A stretch of 64,000 bases of DNA from Pseudomonas bubulae (GCF_037023725.1 NZ_CP146077.1:3199001-3263000); one strand, 5' to 3'. Shown: positions 1 to 8,991, numbered from the stretch's first letter. The notes: generated by a model from the letters alone, not told the origin. Numbers and translations: made by a program.

Positions 1-1
1 G

Positions 2-967
2 GCGTGCCTGCGAGGGCAAACTTCAACCCCGTCCGATGTACAGGAAGATGAACTGCTGGGTGACAGCCGATTGATGCGGGACCTGCGCATGACGGTTAGC
101 AAATTTGCACCCACCCAGTCGCCCATCCTGATTCGCGGCGAGAGCGGTACGGGCAAGGAGCTGGTCGCCCGCACACTGCACCGTCAATCCCAGCGCAACG
201 GCAAGCCCTTTATTGCAATCAATTGCGGCTCCATTCCCGACCACTTGATCCAGTCTGAGCTGTTCGGCCACGAAAAGGGCTCCTTCACCGGCGCCCATCA
301 GCGCAGGGTTGGACGCATTGAGGCCGCGAATGGCGGTACGCTTTTTCTGGATGAAATTGGCGATCTACCGTTGGAATTGCAAGCCAGCCTGTTGCGTTTT
401 TTGCAGGAAAAACACATCGAGAGAGTCGGCGGCAACCAGCCGATCCCCATCGATGTTCGTATTCTGGCAGCGACCCATGTTGATCTCGAGGCGGCAGTCG
501 CCAACGGTCAATTTCGTGAAGACCTGTATTACCGCCTCAACGTGTTGCAATTAACCACCGCCCCCTTGCGAGAGCGACATGGTGACCTGGCCATGCTGGC
601 CAGTCACTTTGCCCGTTTCTACAGTCTGGAAACAGGCCGTCGCCCGCGTACGTTCAGTGACGAGGCGTTGATTGCCATGGGCAATCATGGCTGGCCGGGA
701 AATGTCCGCGAGCTGGCCAACCGCGTGCGTCGTGGGCTGGTATTGGCCGAAGGGCGGCAGATCGAAGCACATGATCTGGGCCTGGAGTTGCGCCCGTTGT
801 TGGTCGGCACGATGAACACCCTTGAACAATACAAGGACCGCGCCGAACGCCAGGCACTGTGCGAGGTGCTGGACCGGCACAGCGACAATTTGAGCATGGC
901 CGCCAAGGTGCTTGGGGTTTCGCGGCCGACGTTTTATCGGTTACTGCACAAGCATCACATTCGTTAA
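2..967 (+). CDS. sigma-54-dependent transcriptional activator (5' end outside window)
   Basis: An enhancer-binding protein that uses ATP to open sigma-54 promoters. The frame is open to the left edge, so the N-terminal sensory part is missing. The AAA+ domain is clear: Walker A GESGTGKE, the sigma-54 contact loop as GSFTGA (S in place of the usual A), Walker B GGTLFLDEIGD, and a WPGNVREL sensor II region. A Fis-type helix-turn-helix closes the protein (AAKVLGVSRPTFYRLL). It converges on fapF and shares a terminator with it. The fap operon on the other side of that terminator has a -24/-12 promoter, so this protein is a reasonable candidate for its activator; that link is inference. The ATG at 71 lies inside the AAA+ domain and is not the true start. 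Confidence 0.93.
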   Translation, partial: ACLRGQTSTPSDVQEDELLGDSRLMRDLRMTVSKFAPTQSPILIRGESGTGKELVARTLHRQSQRNGKPFIAINCGSIPDHLIQSELFGHEKGSFTGAHQRRVGRIEAANGGTLFLDEIGDLPLELQASLLRFLQEKHIERVGGNQPIPIDVRILAATHVDLEAAVANGQFREDLYYRLNVLQLTTAPLRERHGDLAMLASHFARFYSLETGRRPRTFSDEALIAMGNHGWPGNVRELANRVRRGLVLAEGRQIEAHDLGLELRPLLVGTMNTLEQYKDRAERQALCEVLDRHSDNLSMAAKVLGVSRPTFYRLLHKHHIR

Positions 968-1017
968 AAACAGCAAAAGGCCCCCAGCGCTCAAGCGCGG
1001 AGGGCCTTTTGCTGTTT
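968..1017. terminator. bidirectional terminator between sigma-54 activator and fapF
   Basis: Perfect 16-bp inverted repeat (arms 968-983 and 1002-1017) with an 18-nt loop and A/T-rich edges on both sides. It begins right after the stop of the activator and overlaps the fapF stop codon on the other strand, so it can serve both convergent units. Confidence 0.85.
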
Positions 1018-2305
1018 AGAAGTAGTAAGGGAATTTCAGGCTGAAGGTGAAGTCTGGCGCATCGTCGGTCAAGCCTATGGACAGGTTGGGCACGATGGTC
1101 AGGTTATCGGTCGCTGCTACGGTCATGCCGATATTGAAGTAACCGGCGTTGGCATCACTGGTGGTAACAGTTTGCCAGTCACCGCCATCCTGCTTGAGTT
1201 TGCTCTTTTTCTGAATCAGGTCGGACACGGAAAACGACATACTCATTTTTTCGTTGAGGGCAAAAGCAACCCCTGCGCCAATCTGGAAGCTGTCACCCAG
1301 TTTGACCTTGCCAGGCTGCTTCAGGTTTTGCGTGGAACTGATGTCGTCAAATGACTCTTCAAGGTTATGGGTATACGAGAGAGAGCCGAACAGCACAGCT
1401 GGGTCGAAGGTCTTGACCAGGGAAATGGCAGGGCTGATCGACCACACACCATTGCCGGTGGGCAGGTCTTCAGGGACAAACAAGTTGGTGTTTTCAGAGG
1501 CTTTGACCAGTTTGATGCCAAACGGGTCCTTGCCGGTGGGGGCCTTGACCCGCACGCTGAAGACCGCATCCGGGGTATTGACCGACTCGTCGAGGAACTT
1601 GTACGCGACTCCGAAGTTGACGTCGCCAATGGTCGGGTCGCGGGTAACCGTTTGCTCTGAAGTGGCTTGCGCATCACCGCCGTTGGCCCCGCCGGACTGG
1701 TAAGTACTCTCGCGGTAAATCACCGGAACGTTAACGTCAAACTGCCAGCGGTTATCCAGGTTATAGCGTCCGGTGAGGTCAAGGGTCCAGTTGTCGGCCT
1801 TGATCCGGTCGAGGTTGAGGTTGCCCAGGAAAATTGAATCCAGGGCCAGAAAACCATTGAGAATCAGCTGGCGTGTGTCATAACGCGAATAGGTAATACC
1901 CGTTTCGAGGCTGAACTTGCCGCCGCCGAAAAAGCCGCTGGCTTCATCGTAGAGGTTGACCACACTCTGGGCGGGGGCGGAGTCATCCTTGAGCGCGGCG
2001 CCATAAGAGCTGCCTTGTGCAGCGGTACTGGTGCCACTGGCAGCCGTAACGTTCTGGTTGCCCTTCATGTCGGCCGGTGATTTGGCCAGGCGCCTGGGTT
2101 GCGGCGTCGCAGGCTGATCCTCAACTTCACGCACCCGTTGCTCAAGCACTGCCAGGGCTTTTTGCTGTTGATCGTAACGTTGGCGAAGCTCCATAAGTTC
2201 TTGTTTTAGTAGCGCTAGATCGGCATCAGCCGCTGCATATAACAGGGGTGACGGGAATATAGTGCTCATACATACAACTGCGCGAAAGGTTATCGATCGA
2301 TGCAT
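1016..2305 (-). CDS. fapF: functional amyloid secretion porin FapF
   Basis: Outer-membrane channel that exports the Fap amyloid subunits; known FapF proteins are trimeric beta-barrels with an N-terminal coiled coil. Here (429 aa) a signal-like segment ends near residue 26, followed by a heptad-rich stretch (about 29-64, [20 protein letters not shown]), a low-complexity linker (65-115), and a beta-rich C-terminal half of alternating polar/hydrophobic strands ending in aromatic FPYYF, typical of outer-membrane proteins. Last gene of the fap operon, 46 bp after fapE. The start ATG has only a weak Shine-Dalgarno; an internal Met at residue 13 is an alternative. Confidence 0.92.
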   Translation of the reverse strand: MHRSITFRAVVCMSTIFPSPLLYAAADADLALLKQELMELRQRYDQQQKALAVLEQRVREVEDQPATPQPRRLAKSPADMKGNQNVTAASGTSTAAQGSSYGAALKDDSAPAQSVVNLYDEASGFFGGGKFSLETGITYSRYDTRQLILNGFLALDSIFLGNLNLDRIKADNWTLDLTGRYNLDNRWQFDVNVPVIYRESTYQSGGANGGDAQATSEQTVTRDPTIGDVNFGVAYKFLDESVNTPDAVFSVRVKAPTGKDPFGIKLVKASENTNLFVPEDLPTGNGVWSISPAISLVKTFDPAVLFGSLSYTHNLEESFDDISSTQNLKQPGKVKLGDSFQIGAGVAFALNEKMSMSFSVSDLIQKKSKLKQDGGDWQTVTTSDANAGYFNIGMTVAATDNLTIVPNLSIGLTDDAPDFTFSLKFPYYF

Positions 2306-2351
2306 GAAATAAGCCGTCCAGATAAGCCAAGTTGTAGAGCCTGAGCCTAGT

Positions 2352-3089
2352 TCAATAACCCATATTGCGAAGGCCTTTTAATTGATTGAGGTTGCAATCG
2401 AGCGCGCCGGGGCTGGGCAGGTTGTTACCCAGTACCACGTTAAGTTGTGCCATGTTATTGACCCTATTACCGCCGCCCAGCAAAGTAGTGCTTTGCAATA
2501 CGCCACCCTGGGCGATTTGCTGCAGTGAGTTGCCTTGATTGTTGTTGGCCTGGATGGCCAGCTGAACGCCCCCAGCCGTGGCCGAGACGGTCACATTGCC
2601 GGCACCAGCAGCCTGGGTGATGGACGTATGGGTCGTGAGTAAAACCCCTTGCTGGTTGACCACGGGGGCCTGGTCGGCCTCGCTGACATTGATGTCGACG
2701 TTGTTATAGGCGCTGTTGTTGTCACCCGCAGCCCGAACGCTCTGGGTGACGCCCTGGGCTGTGGTCAGGCCCGCACCACCGGTAACCGAACCAGTGCCGT
2801 TTGAGCCAGGGGCACCGTTACCGGCAGAACTGTAAGTGGACACGTAAAACTTGGGTTCAATGGTGTTTTGCACATACATGGAAGTACTGGCGCCGACTAC
2901 GCCACCATTGCTGCTGGTCCAGGTACTGTTCATCACGATGCCGAAACTGATGATCCGCCCGGGCATCACATAGCGGCCGCGCAACTCGGCCATTTCAGTG
3001 TCTTTCAATTCAACCGGTTTAAAGGACGCCGCCTGGGCGTGCAGGCTGGTCGCAAGGCATGCGGCAATCAGCCAAATGGAAGTTTTCAT
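2352..3089 (-). CDS. fapE: functional amyloid accessory protein FapE
   Basis: Secreted accessory subunit found in small amounts in Fap fibrils. The 245-aa product has a signal peptide (about residues 1-20, ending AQA), then a Gly/Ser/Asn/Gln-rich body with tracts such as [17 protein letters not shown] and little predicted regular structure, and a single late Cys (DCNL). Position between fapD and fapF, with short gaps on both sides, matches the conserved fapABCDEF order. A good Shine-Dalgarno (AGGAG) precedes the ATG. Confidence 0.9.
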   Translation of the reverse strand: MKTSIWLIAACLATSLHAQAASFKPVELKDTEMAELRGRYVMPGRIISFGIVMNSTWTSSNGGVVGASTSMYVQNTIEPKFYVSTYSSAGNGAPGSNGTGSVTGGAGLTTAQGVTQSVRAAGDNNSAYNNVDINVSEADQAPVVNQQGVLLTTHTSITQAAGAGNVTVSATAGGVQLAIQANNNQGNSLQQIAQGGVLQSTTLLGGGNRVNNMAQLNVVLGNNLPSPGALDCNLNQLKGLRNMGY

Positions 3090-3135
3090 GTACGGCTCCT
3101 GGAGCGTCGGGCCCCGTAGTCATGATTGACGCACC

Positions 3136-3816
3136 TTAAAAAAAGTCGCTTTGGATAAAACCGAAGTCCATGAGTTCTGCGTCTTTGACCGGGTTAAACC
3201 CGTCGAGCTGGTTTTTTGCGGTCAGCGGGGCAGGCGGGGTCAATAACGCATTGGTCTTGTCGTAACCGGGGCCGATGATGGCAAACACAATGCCATTCCA
3301 GCCTTTGAGGAAATCTGCGTGGGAGTAGCGCTTGTGCCCCAGGACAGGGTCGCCGATATACACCCAGTCTTTTTGCGCGCGTTGCAGTACCACAAAGTGC
3401 TTGTAGCCACGGATATCCAGTAGCACCACAACGGGTATGTTCACGCTTTCAAGGCTCTGCGCCGGAATTCGGTAACCCCGGGCGCGCATGCCGATGCTCT
3501 CAACGTAGCGCTTCATGTCGAGCATTGAGAAGCCCTGGGTGCGAACCAGATCCTGATCAGCGTTTTGCAGCATCCCCTTGATGATCTGGTCTTCGTTGAC
3601 GTCCAGCCAATAGGCCTGACGCAGCACGGTGGCGAGCGCCGCAGCGCCGCAACTGAAATCGGTTTTTTGTTCAACGATATCCGCAAAGCGCCTTTCACGA
3701 ATGCTCTGCACCTGCTTGAACACCAGGTTGCCGCCAGGCAGGGCAGCGATTGGCATCTGTGCGGCATGGGCCATTGCGCTCAGGCCGAGGAAGAGGGTGA
3801 GGGCGACAATACGCAT
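3136..3816 (-). CDS. fapD: Fap system C39-like cysteine peptidase FapD
   Basis: Periplasmic member of the papain-like C39 peptidase group, thought to process or assist export of Fap subunits. The 226-aa protein has a signal peptide (1-19), then the full catalytic set: Cys56 in TDFSCGAAAL, His140 in GYKHFVVLQ and Asp156 in GDPVLG. Unlike C39 domains of bacteriocin exporters it is not fused to an ABC transporter. It follows fapC after a terminator-like hairpin, so it is probably made in smaller amounts than the structural subunits. Confidence 0.92.
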   Translation of the reverse strand: MRIVALTLFLGLSAMAHAAQMPIAALPGGNLVFKQVQSIRERRFADIVEQKTDFSCGAAALATVLRQAYWLDVNEDQIIKGMLQNADQDLVRTQGFSMLDMKRYVESIGMRARGYRIPAQSLESVNIPVVVLLDIRGYKHFVVLQRAQKDWVYIGDPVLGHKRYSHADFLKGWNGIVFAIIGPGYDKTNALLTPPAPLTAKNQLDGFNPVKDAELMDFGFIQSDFF

Positions 3817-3840
3817 GATTGATACGCCTGAATAAGGAAA

Positions 3841-3864
3841 AAGGGTCTCATAAACGAGACCCTT
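3841..3864 (-). terminator. intra-operon attenuator hairpin between fapC and fapD
   Basis: Perfect 9-bp stem (3841-3849 with 3856-3864), 6-nt loop, followed on the minus strand by five T residues. It lies in the 62-bp gap after fapC. It looks like a partial terminator or 3'-stabilising hairpin that would raise fapABC mRNA over fapDEF. Confidence 0.6.
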
Positions 3865-3878
3865 CTTTAGCGTCGCGA

Positions 3879-4679
3879 CTACATGCAGACCTTGCAGCCG
3901 GCAGCGATGGACAGCGAGTTGCTTTGTTGGTTGCCGGTACCTGCCGCAATATTGGCACCGCCATTACCCGAGTAGCCATTGAACGAATGGTCCATGGTGG
4001 CGTTGTTGACGACAGGGGTTTTGTTGTTCCAGCCCGACCCTTGATTCCAGGTATTCACATTGCTCAGGTAAGACGCACCGGCTTCGTTGATCACCGACAG
4101 GTTGTTCGAGGTTTGCGAGGCGGTTGCCCCGGCGCTGGCGATACGACCATTGGATACGGCGATGGCCAGGTTGTTTTTCTGTTGGTTGAACTCGCCCGAA
4201 GCAACGTTTATGCCGACGTTACCCGAACTGCCATTGGCCGAGCTTTTGATCGAAGCGTTGTTTTGTGCGCCATAGTTGTGCGAGTTGTTGTGGCTGTTGG
4301 TCTGGGTGGCGCTGGTCAGGGACGCAGCGGTACCAAACACAAAGCTCTCGTCTGAAGTGGCGATCGCTACGGCGTTGTCTTGCTGGTTGCCGGAGCCGGA
4401 AGCGGCGTTCGCGCCCATGTTGCCTTCAGACCCTTTGATCGAGTCCTTGATGGTTGCATTGTTTTCGACCGCCTTGTTGGTCACTTTGTTGTTATGACTG
4501 TTTTGCACGTCAATCACGACTGCAGCAGCGGCGGCATTAGGGTCAAGGGTGTATGCAGGCGGTGTCGATGGAGGCGGCGGATTGTTGTTGCCGTTGCCGT
4601 TACCGTTGGCTTGAGCAGATACGGCCACCAGTGTTGCCAGAGCGAAAGCCAGTGGCTTCAGAGCGATTGACGGTTTCAT
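3879..4679 (-). CDS. fapC: major functional amyloid subunit FapC
   Basis: Main fibril subunit of Pseudomonas functional amyloid, secreted through FapF. The 266-aa protein has a signal peptide (1-25, ending AQA), an N-rich/proline stretch (NGNGNGNNNPPPP), and three imperfect amyloid repeats at about residues 73-107, 140-174 and 225-259, each with the pattern NNATIK...G..GN.G.N.ASG..NQQ.N. The linkers L1 and L2 are short (about 30-50 aa). It ends in the conserved CxxC (Cys262/Cys265, last residue but one). The ATG at 4679 is chosen because GGAGAAAC sits just upstream and it gives the signal peptide; an upstream in-frame start at 4760 would add 27 non-signal residues. Confidence 0.95.
   Translation of the reverse strand: MKPSIALKPLAFALATLVAVSAQANGNGNGNNNPPPPSTPPAYTLDPNAAAAAVVIDVQNSHNNKVTNKAVENNATIKDSIKGSEGNMGANAASGSGNQQDNAVAIATSDESFVFGTAASLTSATQTNSHNNSHNYGAQNNASIKSSANGSSGNVGINVASGEFNQQKNNLAIAVSNGRIASAGATASQTSNNLSVINEAGASYLSNVNTWNQGSGWNNKTPVVNNATMDHSFNGYSGNGGANIAAGTGNQQSNSLSIAAGCKVCM
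3893..4463 (-). repeat. three FapC amyloid repeats
   Basis: Three imperfect coding repeats of about 35 codons inside fapC, sharing Asn-Asn-Ala-Thr/Ser, Gly-Asn-x-Gly and Ala-Ser/Ala-Gly-x-x-Asn-Gln-Gln. These are the beta-forming units of the fibril. Homologous but more divergent repeats occur in fapB. Confidence 0.85.
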
Positions 4680-4749
4680 GGTGTTTCTCCGTGCATCATT
4701 AGTTGGGTTAAGTGTTGGCACTTTCCAATTGCACTGCGTTGTTGCCGGG

Positions 4750-5325
4750 TCAGTCAGCAACCCGGATATTCAGGGTGTTAGCCATGCGGTTCCCCACCCC
4801 TGCACTCTGGTTCAACTGCACCACCCCTCGGCTGCCGGTGAAGGCCTGATCGCTGGTAACGATCTGGCGACTGCCGCTGGCGGGGGATGCGGTACCCGAG
4901 TCTGGAAGCAGCGCCACGTTCTGCTGGGACAAGGCGCTGTCGTCGATACCTTGCGGCTGGGCACTGATGCTGACCCGCACGGCATTGACCATCTGGTTAT
5001 TGGCTCCGGCTGACTGGTTGATACCGATCACGCCGCTGCCATTACTGAAGGAATTGCCACCGATAGTTGCCCGGGCATTGAGCGAGGTGTCGGCGGGGGT
5101 ATTGAGTTTCTGGGTCACTGCAGTCATAGCGCGTGCCTCGGTGCCGATGGCAATTGCACGGATATTGACTTGCTGTTGCTGATCGCCAGAGGCCTGGTTA
5201 AGCGAGACATTGCCATGGTAGTTGGCCCCCGAATCCTTGATCGTGGCGTTGTTATCGGAAGCCGCCACAGCGAAGGAGGTGACCAGCAGCGCGGCAATCA
5301 GTGCAGGCAGGCGGCAGGCAATCAT
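4750..5325 (-). CDS. fapB: minor amyloid subunit / nucleator FapB
   Basis: Minor Fap subunit, thought to nucleate FapC polymerisation. The start at 5325 gives a 191-aa protein with a signal peptide (1-22, ending VAAS); the longer frame starting at 5427 would run into fapA. Three repeats are visible at about residues 25-61, 84-121 and 154-190, each with G..GV...NQ(S/A)SG...Q. It lacks the C-terminal CxxC seen in FapC. The fapA stop and this start are separated by one base, indicating translational coupling. Confidence 0.92.
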   Translation of the reverse strand: MIACRLPALIAALLVTSFAVAASDNNATIKDSGANYHGNVSLNQASGDQQQQVNIRAIAIGTEARAMTAVTQKLNTPADTSLNARATIGGNSFSNGSGVIGINQSAGANNQMVNAVRVSISAQPQGIDDSALSQQNVALLPDSGTASPASGSRQIVTSDQAFTGSRGVVQLNQSAGVGNRMANTLNIRVAD

Positions 5326-5326
5326 G

Positions 5327-5767
5327 TTATTTCCCCTGGCCCAGGGCAGAGAGCGGGCGCATCCCTTGGCTAATGCTGTTGCCAATCGTGCTGGAAATGC
5401 TGTTTGCGCTGCCGCCAGCATGACCATTGCTTATGCCTGGCAGGCCGTTGCTGGTGGTGAGGCCGGGCAGTGTGTTACCACTGGGCATAATGGATCGGGT
5501 GATCGCAGCTCCGCTGCTGACGCTGGCAAAATCACCATCGCTCAGTTCACGGGTTGCACCCATGACTTGAACCAAGGGGCTGGCATTGACGGTTAGCGGG
5601 TCAGGATCGGGATGCATGGGCGGATTGCCCACCGCATGGGGTTGCACGGTACGGGTAAGCACTATCTCGCCATTACTGGCGCCATGAACAACGGCGCACC
5701 AGCCCAGCAAGGCGCTCAGGCTGCAAGCCATCAGCAGGTGACCATTACCACAACATGCGTGCCCCAT
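5327..5767 (-). CDS. fapA: Fap chaperone-like protein FapA
   Basis: First gene of the amyloid operon. FapA is the least conserved Fap protein and is described as a periplasmic factor affecting the FapB/FapC balance in fibrils. The 146-aa product has a Cys-containing N-terminus followed by a signal-like hydrophobic segment (about 10-29, ending VHGA) and a Ser/Gly/Asn-rich mature part. The ATG has a GGAG Shine-Dalgarno and lies about 40 nt downstream of the predicted sigma-54 transcription start. Identification rests on operon position more than on motif. Confidence 0.85.
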   Translation of the reverse strand: MGHACCGNGHLLMACSLSALLGWCAVVHGASNGEIVLTRTVQPHAVGNPPMHPDPDPLTVNASPLVQVMGATRELSDGDFASVSSGAAITRSIMPSGNTLPGLTTSNGLPGISNGHAGGSANSISSTIGNSISQGMRPLSALGQGK

Positions 5768-5816
5768 GACTGTGCTCCCTTATCGACGCTAGCCCTGGCA
5801 AGCGTGATAGGAAGAG

Positions 5817-5832
5817 AGCATGAGCTGTGCCA
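5817..5832 (-). promoter_or_regulatory. sigma-54 (-24/-12) promoter of fapA operon
   Basis: On the minus strand the sequence TGGCACAGCTCATGCT matches the sigma-54 consensus TGGCAC-N5-TTGC at all positions except one T in the -12 element, with correct GG-to-GC spacing. The -12 GC is about 50 bp upstream of the fapA ATG, predicting a leader of roughly 40 nt. Confidence 0.75.
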
Positions 5833-5921
5833 TTTCCAATTTAATGTTTGAAAACAACAGCACACAGCACGATGACTGTTCCGGGCGAGATCAGGTGTAA
5901 CGAACATGAGATGTCAGTGTG

Positions 5922-5955
5922 CAGCCCCGGCCCTTGTACAATAAGGGCCGGGCTG
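5922..5955. promoter_or_regulatory. GC-rich palindrome upstream of fap promoter (possible activator site)
   Basis: Arms 5922-5935 and 5943-5955 form a 13-bp inverted repeat with one bulged C and a 7-nt centre. No T-tract follows on either strand, so it is not a typical terminator. It sits about 105-135 bp upstream of the -12 element, the usual distance for an enhancer of a sigma-54 activator. The rest of the 5768-6129 gap holds only A/T-rich DNA and a short GTTGTTT/AAACAAC hairpin near 6104-6122. Confidence 0.35.
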
Positions 5956-6129
5956 GACATTACGTGGGGCAGGGGGGTGTCTCGTTAGCCTTACAATTGC
6001 GCAAAGTCGTGCCTCAAACCAATGTTTTAGAGGCTTCACGAAATTTTCATGTAACAGCAACGGACATTGGCAAGAAGCTGAAAGCATTAAGTAACTCGCT
6101 TGCCAGTTGTTTGTTGTAAACAACCTAAC

Positions 6130-6684
6130 TTATGGACTAATACTGTCTGAGCAAGTTTCCCGACTACCCATTAATTGTTCGACTGCGGCGCAGGCATGCT
6201 GTTGCCGGGCCTGCCAGTCGCCGGTTATCACTTGTACGGTTTGTTGATGATCGGTGAGCCAGTCAAGACTGGCCGCAAAAAACGCCTGGCGTTCCGCCAG
6301 TGAGGGTTGGCAGCGTTGACCGTCAGCGGTCCACTCCACATCGTCGGGGGACAGCAGCAAATGCAGGTCGTAGTGGCGCTTGAGCAGTTCAGTTTCAAGC
6401 CACTGGGGGCAGTCACCAAACAGGGTCTGGCTCCAGAGGATATTGCTGAGTAAATGGGTATCCAGAATCAGCAGCGCGGGTTGTTGGGCGCGCGCTTCGT
6501 CTTCCCAGCGAAGCTGCCCGAGAGCGATGTCCGGAATATCGGCCAGGCAGGTCTCGCGAGGGTTTTGCTCGATAAAGTAGCGCACATACTCGCCCACCAT
6601 CGTGCCGCCAAAGCGCTGCTGCAATAACGCAGCGAGCCAGCTCTTGCCACTCGACTCCGGCCCCGCCAGAACGACCACCTTCAT
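6130..6684 (-). CDS. NadR-type P-loop kinase (nicotinamide riboside kinase-like)
   Basis: Likely phosphorylates nicotinamide riboside to NMN in the cytosol. The 184-aa protein corresponds to the C-terminal AAA_28/RNK domain of NadR alone, without the adenylyltransferase domain. The P-loop GPESSGKSWLA is at residues 8-18, followed by the family's EYVRYFIEQ segment and LLILDTHL Walker-B-like strand. The start overlaps the pnuC stop (ATGA), so transporter and kinase are translationally coupled, matching the uptake-and-trap logic of PnuC/NadR. Confidence 0.85.
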   Translation of the reverse strand: MKVVVLAGPESSGKSWLAALLQQRFGGTMVGEYVRYFIEQNPRETCLADIPDIALGQLRWEDEARAQQPALLILDTHLLSNILWSQTLFGDCPQWLETELLKRHYDLHLLLSPDDVEWTADGQRCQPSLAERQAFFAASLDWLTDHQQTVQVITGDWQARQQHACAAVEQLMGSRETCSDSISP

Positions 6685-7244
6685 GTGCGCAGCGCCGGGT
6701 CGCGGCGCCAGTCACGCCAGCCTTGAATGGCTATCAGGGTAAACAACGCGTACAGGCCGGCGGTGAAGTACAGGTCCTGCCAGGCAAAAAAGCCGATATA
6801 AAGCACATCGATGACACACCACAATGCCCAACACTGCAGGCGTTTTTGCGCCATCCATAATTGGGCAACCAGACTGAAGGCTGTCAGCGTGGCATCTGAC
6901 CAGGGGAAAGTGGAATCGGTCCAATGGGCCATTGAGGCGCCGAGAGCGACGCTGCCGATGGCGCCTGCAATCACCCCGCCGAGCACTTGCAATGGGCTTA
7001 ACCGGCTGACGACACGGCCTTCATGCTGTGCCCCTGCGCGTGTCCACTGCCACCAGCCATAGACTTGCAACAGGGCAAAAAATACCTGCAAGAGCATGCC
7101 TGAATACAGTTTGATCTCGAAGAAGATCCAGCTGTAGAGCAGCACCATCACCAGACCGATGGGCCAGCACCAGGGGTTCTGTTTGACTGTCAACCAGACA
7201 GCAATGACGCCGAGTGCGGCGGCAAACAGTTCAAGCCCTGACAT
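6681..7244 (-). CDS. pnuC: nicotinamide riboside transporter PnuC
   Basis: Inner-membrane facilitator for nicotinamide riboside. The 187-aa protein has about seven hydrophobic segments and PnuC signatures (WLTVKQNPWCWPIGLV near the N-terminus, then LLQVYGWWQWTR, and a C-terminal WCVIDVLYIGFFAWQ). The start at 7244 follows an AAGGAA Shine-Dalgarno; the longer frame to 7376 would enter a REP hairpin. Coupled by ATGA overlap to the kinase gene downstream. Confidence 0.92.
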   Translation of the reverse strand: MSGLELFAAALGVIAVWLTVKQNPWCWPIGLVMVLLYSWIFFEIKLYSGMLLQVFFALLQVYGWWQWTRAGAQHEGRVVSRLSPLQVLGGVIAGAIGSVALGASMAHWTDSTFPWSDATLTAFSLVAQLWMAQKRLQCWALWCVIDVLYIGFFAWQDLYFTAGLYALFTLIAIQGWRDWRRDPALRT

Positions 7245-7322
7245 TGGGATTCCTTGGGGAGAGAGAAGGGCGGGGATTGTACCTGCAGGCGCACTGTTTG
7301 TGCTCTGGCGTTTTGCCGTAGT

Positions 7323-7350
7323 TGTGGGAGCGGGCTTGCCCGCTCCCACA
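7323..7350. repeat. REP hairpin
   Basis: Perfect 12-bp inverted repeat with a CTTG loop and the Pseudomonas REP core GTGGGAGCGGGC. It lies between pnuC and the end of the glycosyltransferase gene 7354-8961. Confidence 0.85.
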
Positions 7351-7353
7351 GGA

Positions 7354-8961
7354 TCAAGGCCGATGCAGCAACACATAGTCGTTCTTGTCGAAACGACCGC
7401 TCAGCGTCGGGGCAATATTACCCAGGTCACTGCCTTGCAAGGCCTCATAGTCCTTGCGATCCATGATGATCCAGGCCGGAGCCGGCAATGCTGCCAGTTC
7501 AGCGGATGACTGGGTGAACAGCGGTAGCAGATCACGATCCACGTTAACCATGAACTTGATCGCCTTGGCGTCCTTGCCCATGCCATGCAGTACTACTGGG
7601 GCCGGAGCCTGGTCGATCAGTTGCATGGCCTTGAGGGTAAAGGTACGCGTATCGTAAAGGCTGCGCTCTGCAGGTTCGAAGACCATGATGTAGCTGCTCC
7701 ACATCGCCAGCACCGCACAGGTTGCCAGCCCCGCAACACGCCATTGGGCTTTGAACAGTACGCCAACGGCCAGAACCTGAAGCACGGCCAGGGCCACGAA
7801 TATGACGGTCAAGGGTGGCAACTCTTCACCAAAACGCTTGCGTACAACCAGCAGACCGATAATCAGTAAACCCGGCAGCAGCAGGAACAACCCCTGAATC
7901 AAGCCGCGCAGGCCAGCAAAGACCCGCCCGTGCATGACCTGGAACGGGTAGGCCGCAATAATCGCGGCCATCGGTAACATGGGCAGCAGGTAACGGGCCT
8001 TTTTGGCCTGGGGAATCGACAGGCCGATCATCACGATCAGGGCTGCACCAACGCAGTACTTGACCAGTTGCAAGGCTGGCCCCGACGGCTTGCGCCCGGT
8101 AATCAGGATCGCCAGCAGCACCAAAACGGCCAGCGGATAAGCCAGCGCGTAATTGCCCATGGAACTGGTGAAGTAATACAGCACGCCGCTGGCGCCTTCG
8201 GTTCCATCCATGCGTCCTGTCACTTGCATGCGGATGACTTCATGTACAAAAGCCTCACCGCCACTGATCCAGGCCAGCATCAATAACGTGCCAATACACA
8301 GGATCAGCAAGACCAGCGCTTGCAGGCCAAAGCTGATCAGGCGCCGCCACTGGCCATTAAGCAGGTAATAGCTGCACAGGATACCGCTGGGAATGACCAG
8401 GCCGATCGGCCCGCGCACGGCAAAACCCAGTACCAGCAGGGCCAACAGCCAGAAATGACGGCGTGGTGCCGCAAAGTGATCGTGGGCGTAAGCCAGGTAG
8501 AAGGCACTGAAACTGAGCGCTGCCAGCATCTGGTCAAGCGATACCGCACGTGTTTCGGTGATAAAAGTCATGCTCAGCAACAGCAGTGCCACGCTGACCA
8601 GCGCCCAGGTGCGCGATTGCGCCGCTACCAGGCGATACATCAAGGTCACAGTGCTTGCACTGGCAATGGCCGTAGGTAGCCAAGCTGTCAGGCTGGTGAC
8701 TTTGCCAAAGGGCAGGGACAGCAGCCAGGTAAGCAGGGTCGAGGTTGCGCTGTAGTCCGCGTAAGGCTGGCCGTAGGTGGTCGGGAAAAAACCGGGGCCG
8801 TGACGCAGCATTTCATTGGCGAACATGACAAAGCGCGAATCAAAGCCAATCGCGGCCTCTTGATGGTTGCCCAGGATAAACAGCAGCAAGGCGAGCGCGC
8901 CCAGAATCAGCGATTGCCTGCGCAAGGTGAGCAGGGCGGGGGAGGTGAAATCGGCACGCAT
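7354..8961 (-). CDS. ArnT-like family-39 glycosyltransferase
   Basis: Polytopic inner-membrane protein (535 aa) of the ArnT/PMT (GT-C) superfamily, which transfers sugars from undecaprenyl-phosphate carriers. About ten to twelve hydrophobic segments are visible; the first luminal loop has GFDSRFVMFANEML, the position of the acidic catalytic motif in ArnT. The ATG at 8961 is preferred because AAGGAAA precedes it; the frame extends to 8991 without a Shine-Dalgarno. It follows ugd after a strong terminator (8992-9024). It is a distant paralog of the operon's own ArnT at 11131-12780; its substrate is unknown. Confidence 0.8.
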   Translation of the reverse strand: MRADFTSPALLTLRRQSLILGALALLLFILGNHQEAAIGFDSRFVMFANEMLRHGPGFFPTTYGQPYADYSATSTLLTWLLSLPFGKVTSLTAWLPTAIASASTVTLMYRLVAAQSRTWALVSVALLLLSMTFITETRAVSLDQMLAALSFSAFYLAYAHDHFAAPRRHFWLLALLVLGFAVRGPIGLVIPSGILCSYYLLNGQWRRLISFGLQALVLLILCIGTLLMLAWISGGEAFVHEVIRMQVTGRMDGTEGASGVLYYFTSSMGNYALAYPLAVLVLLAILITGRKPSGPALQLVKYCVGAALIVMIGLSIPQAKKARYLLPMLPMAAIIAAYPFQVMHGRVFAGLRGLIQGLFLLLPGLLIIGLLVVRKRFGEELPPLTVIFVALAVLQVLAVGVLFKAQWRVAGLATCAVLAMWSSYIMVFEPAERSLYDTRTFTLKAMQLIDQAPAPVVLHGMGKDAKAIKFMVNVDRDLLPLFTQSSAELAALPAPAWIIMDRKDYEALQGSDLGNIAPTLSGRFDKNDYVLLHRP

Positions 8962-8991
8962 GTCGAGTTTCCTTGTCTCATCGGGACGCAC

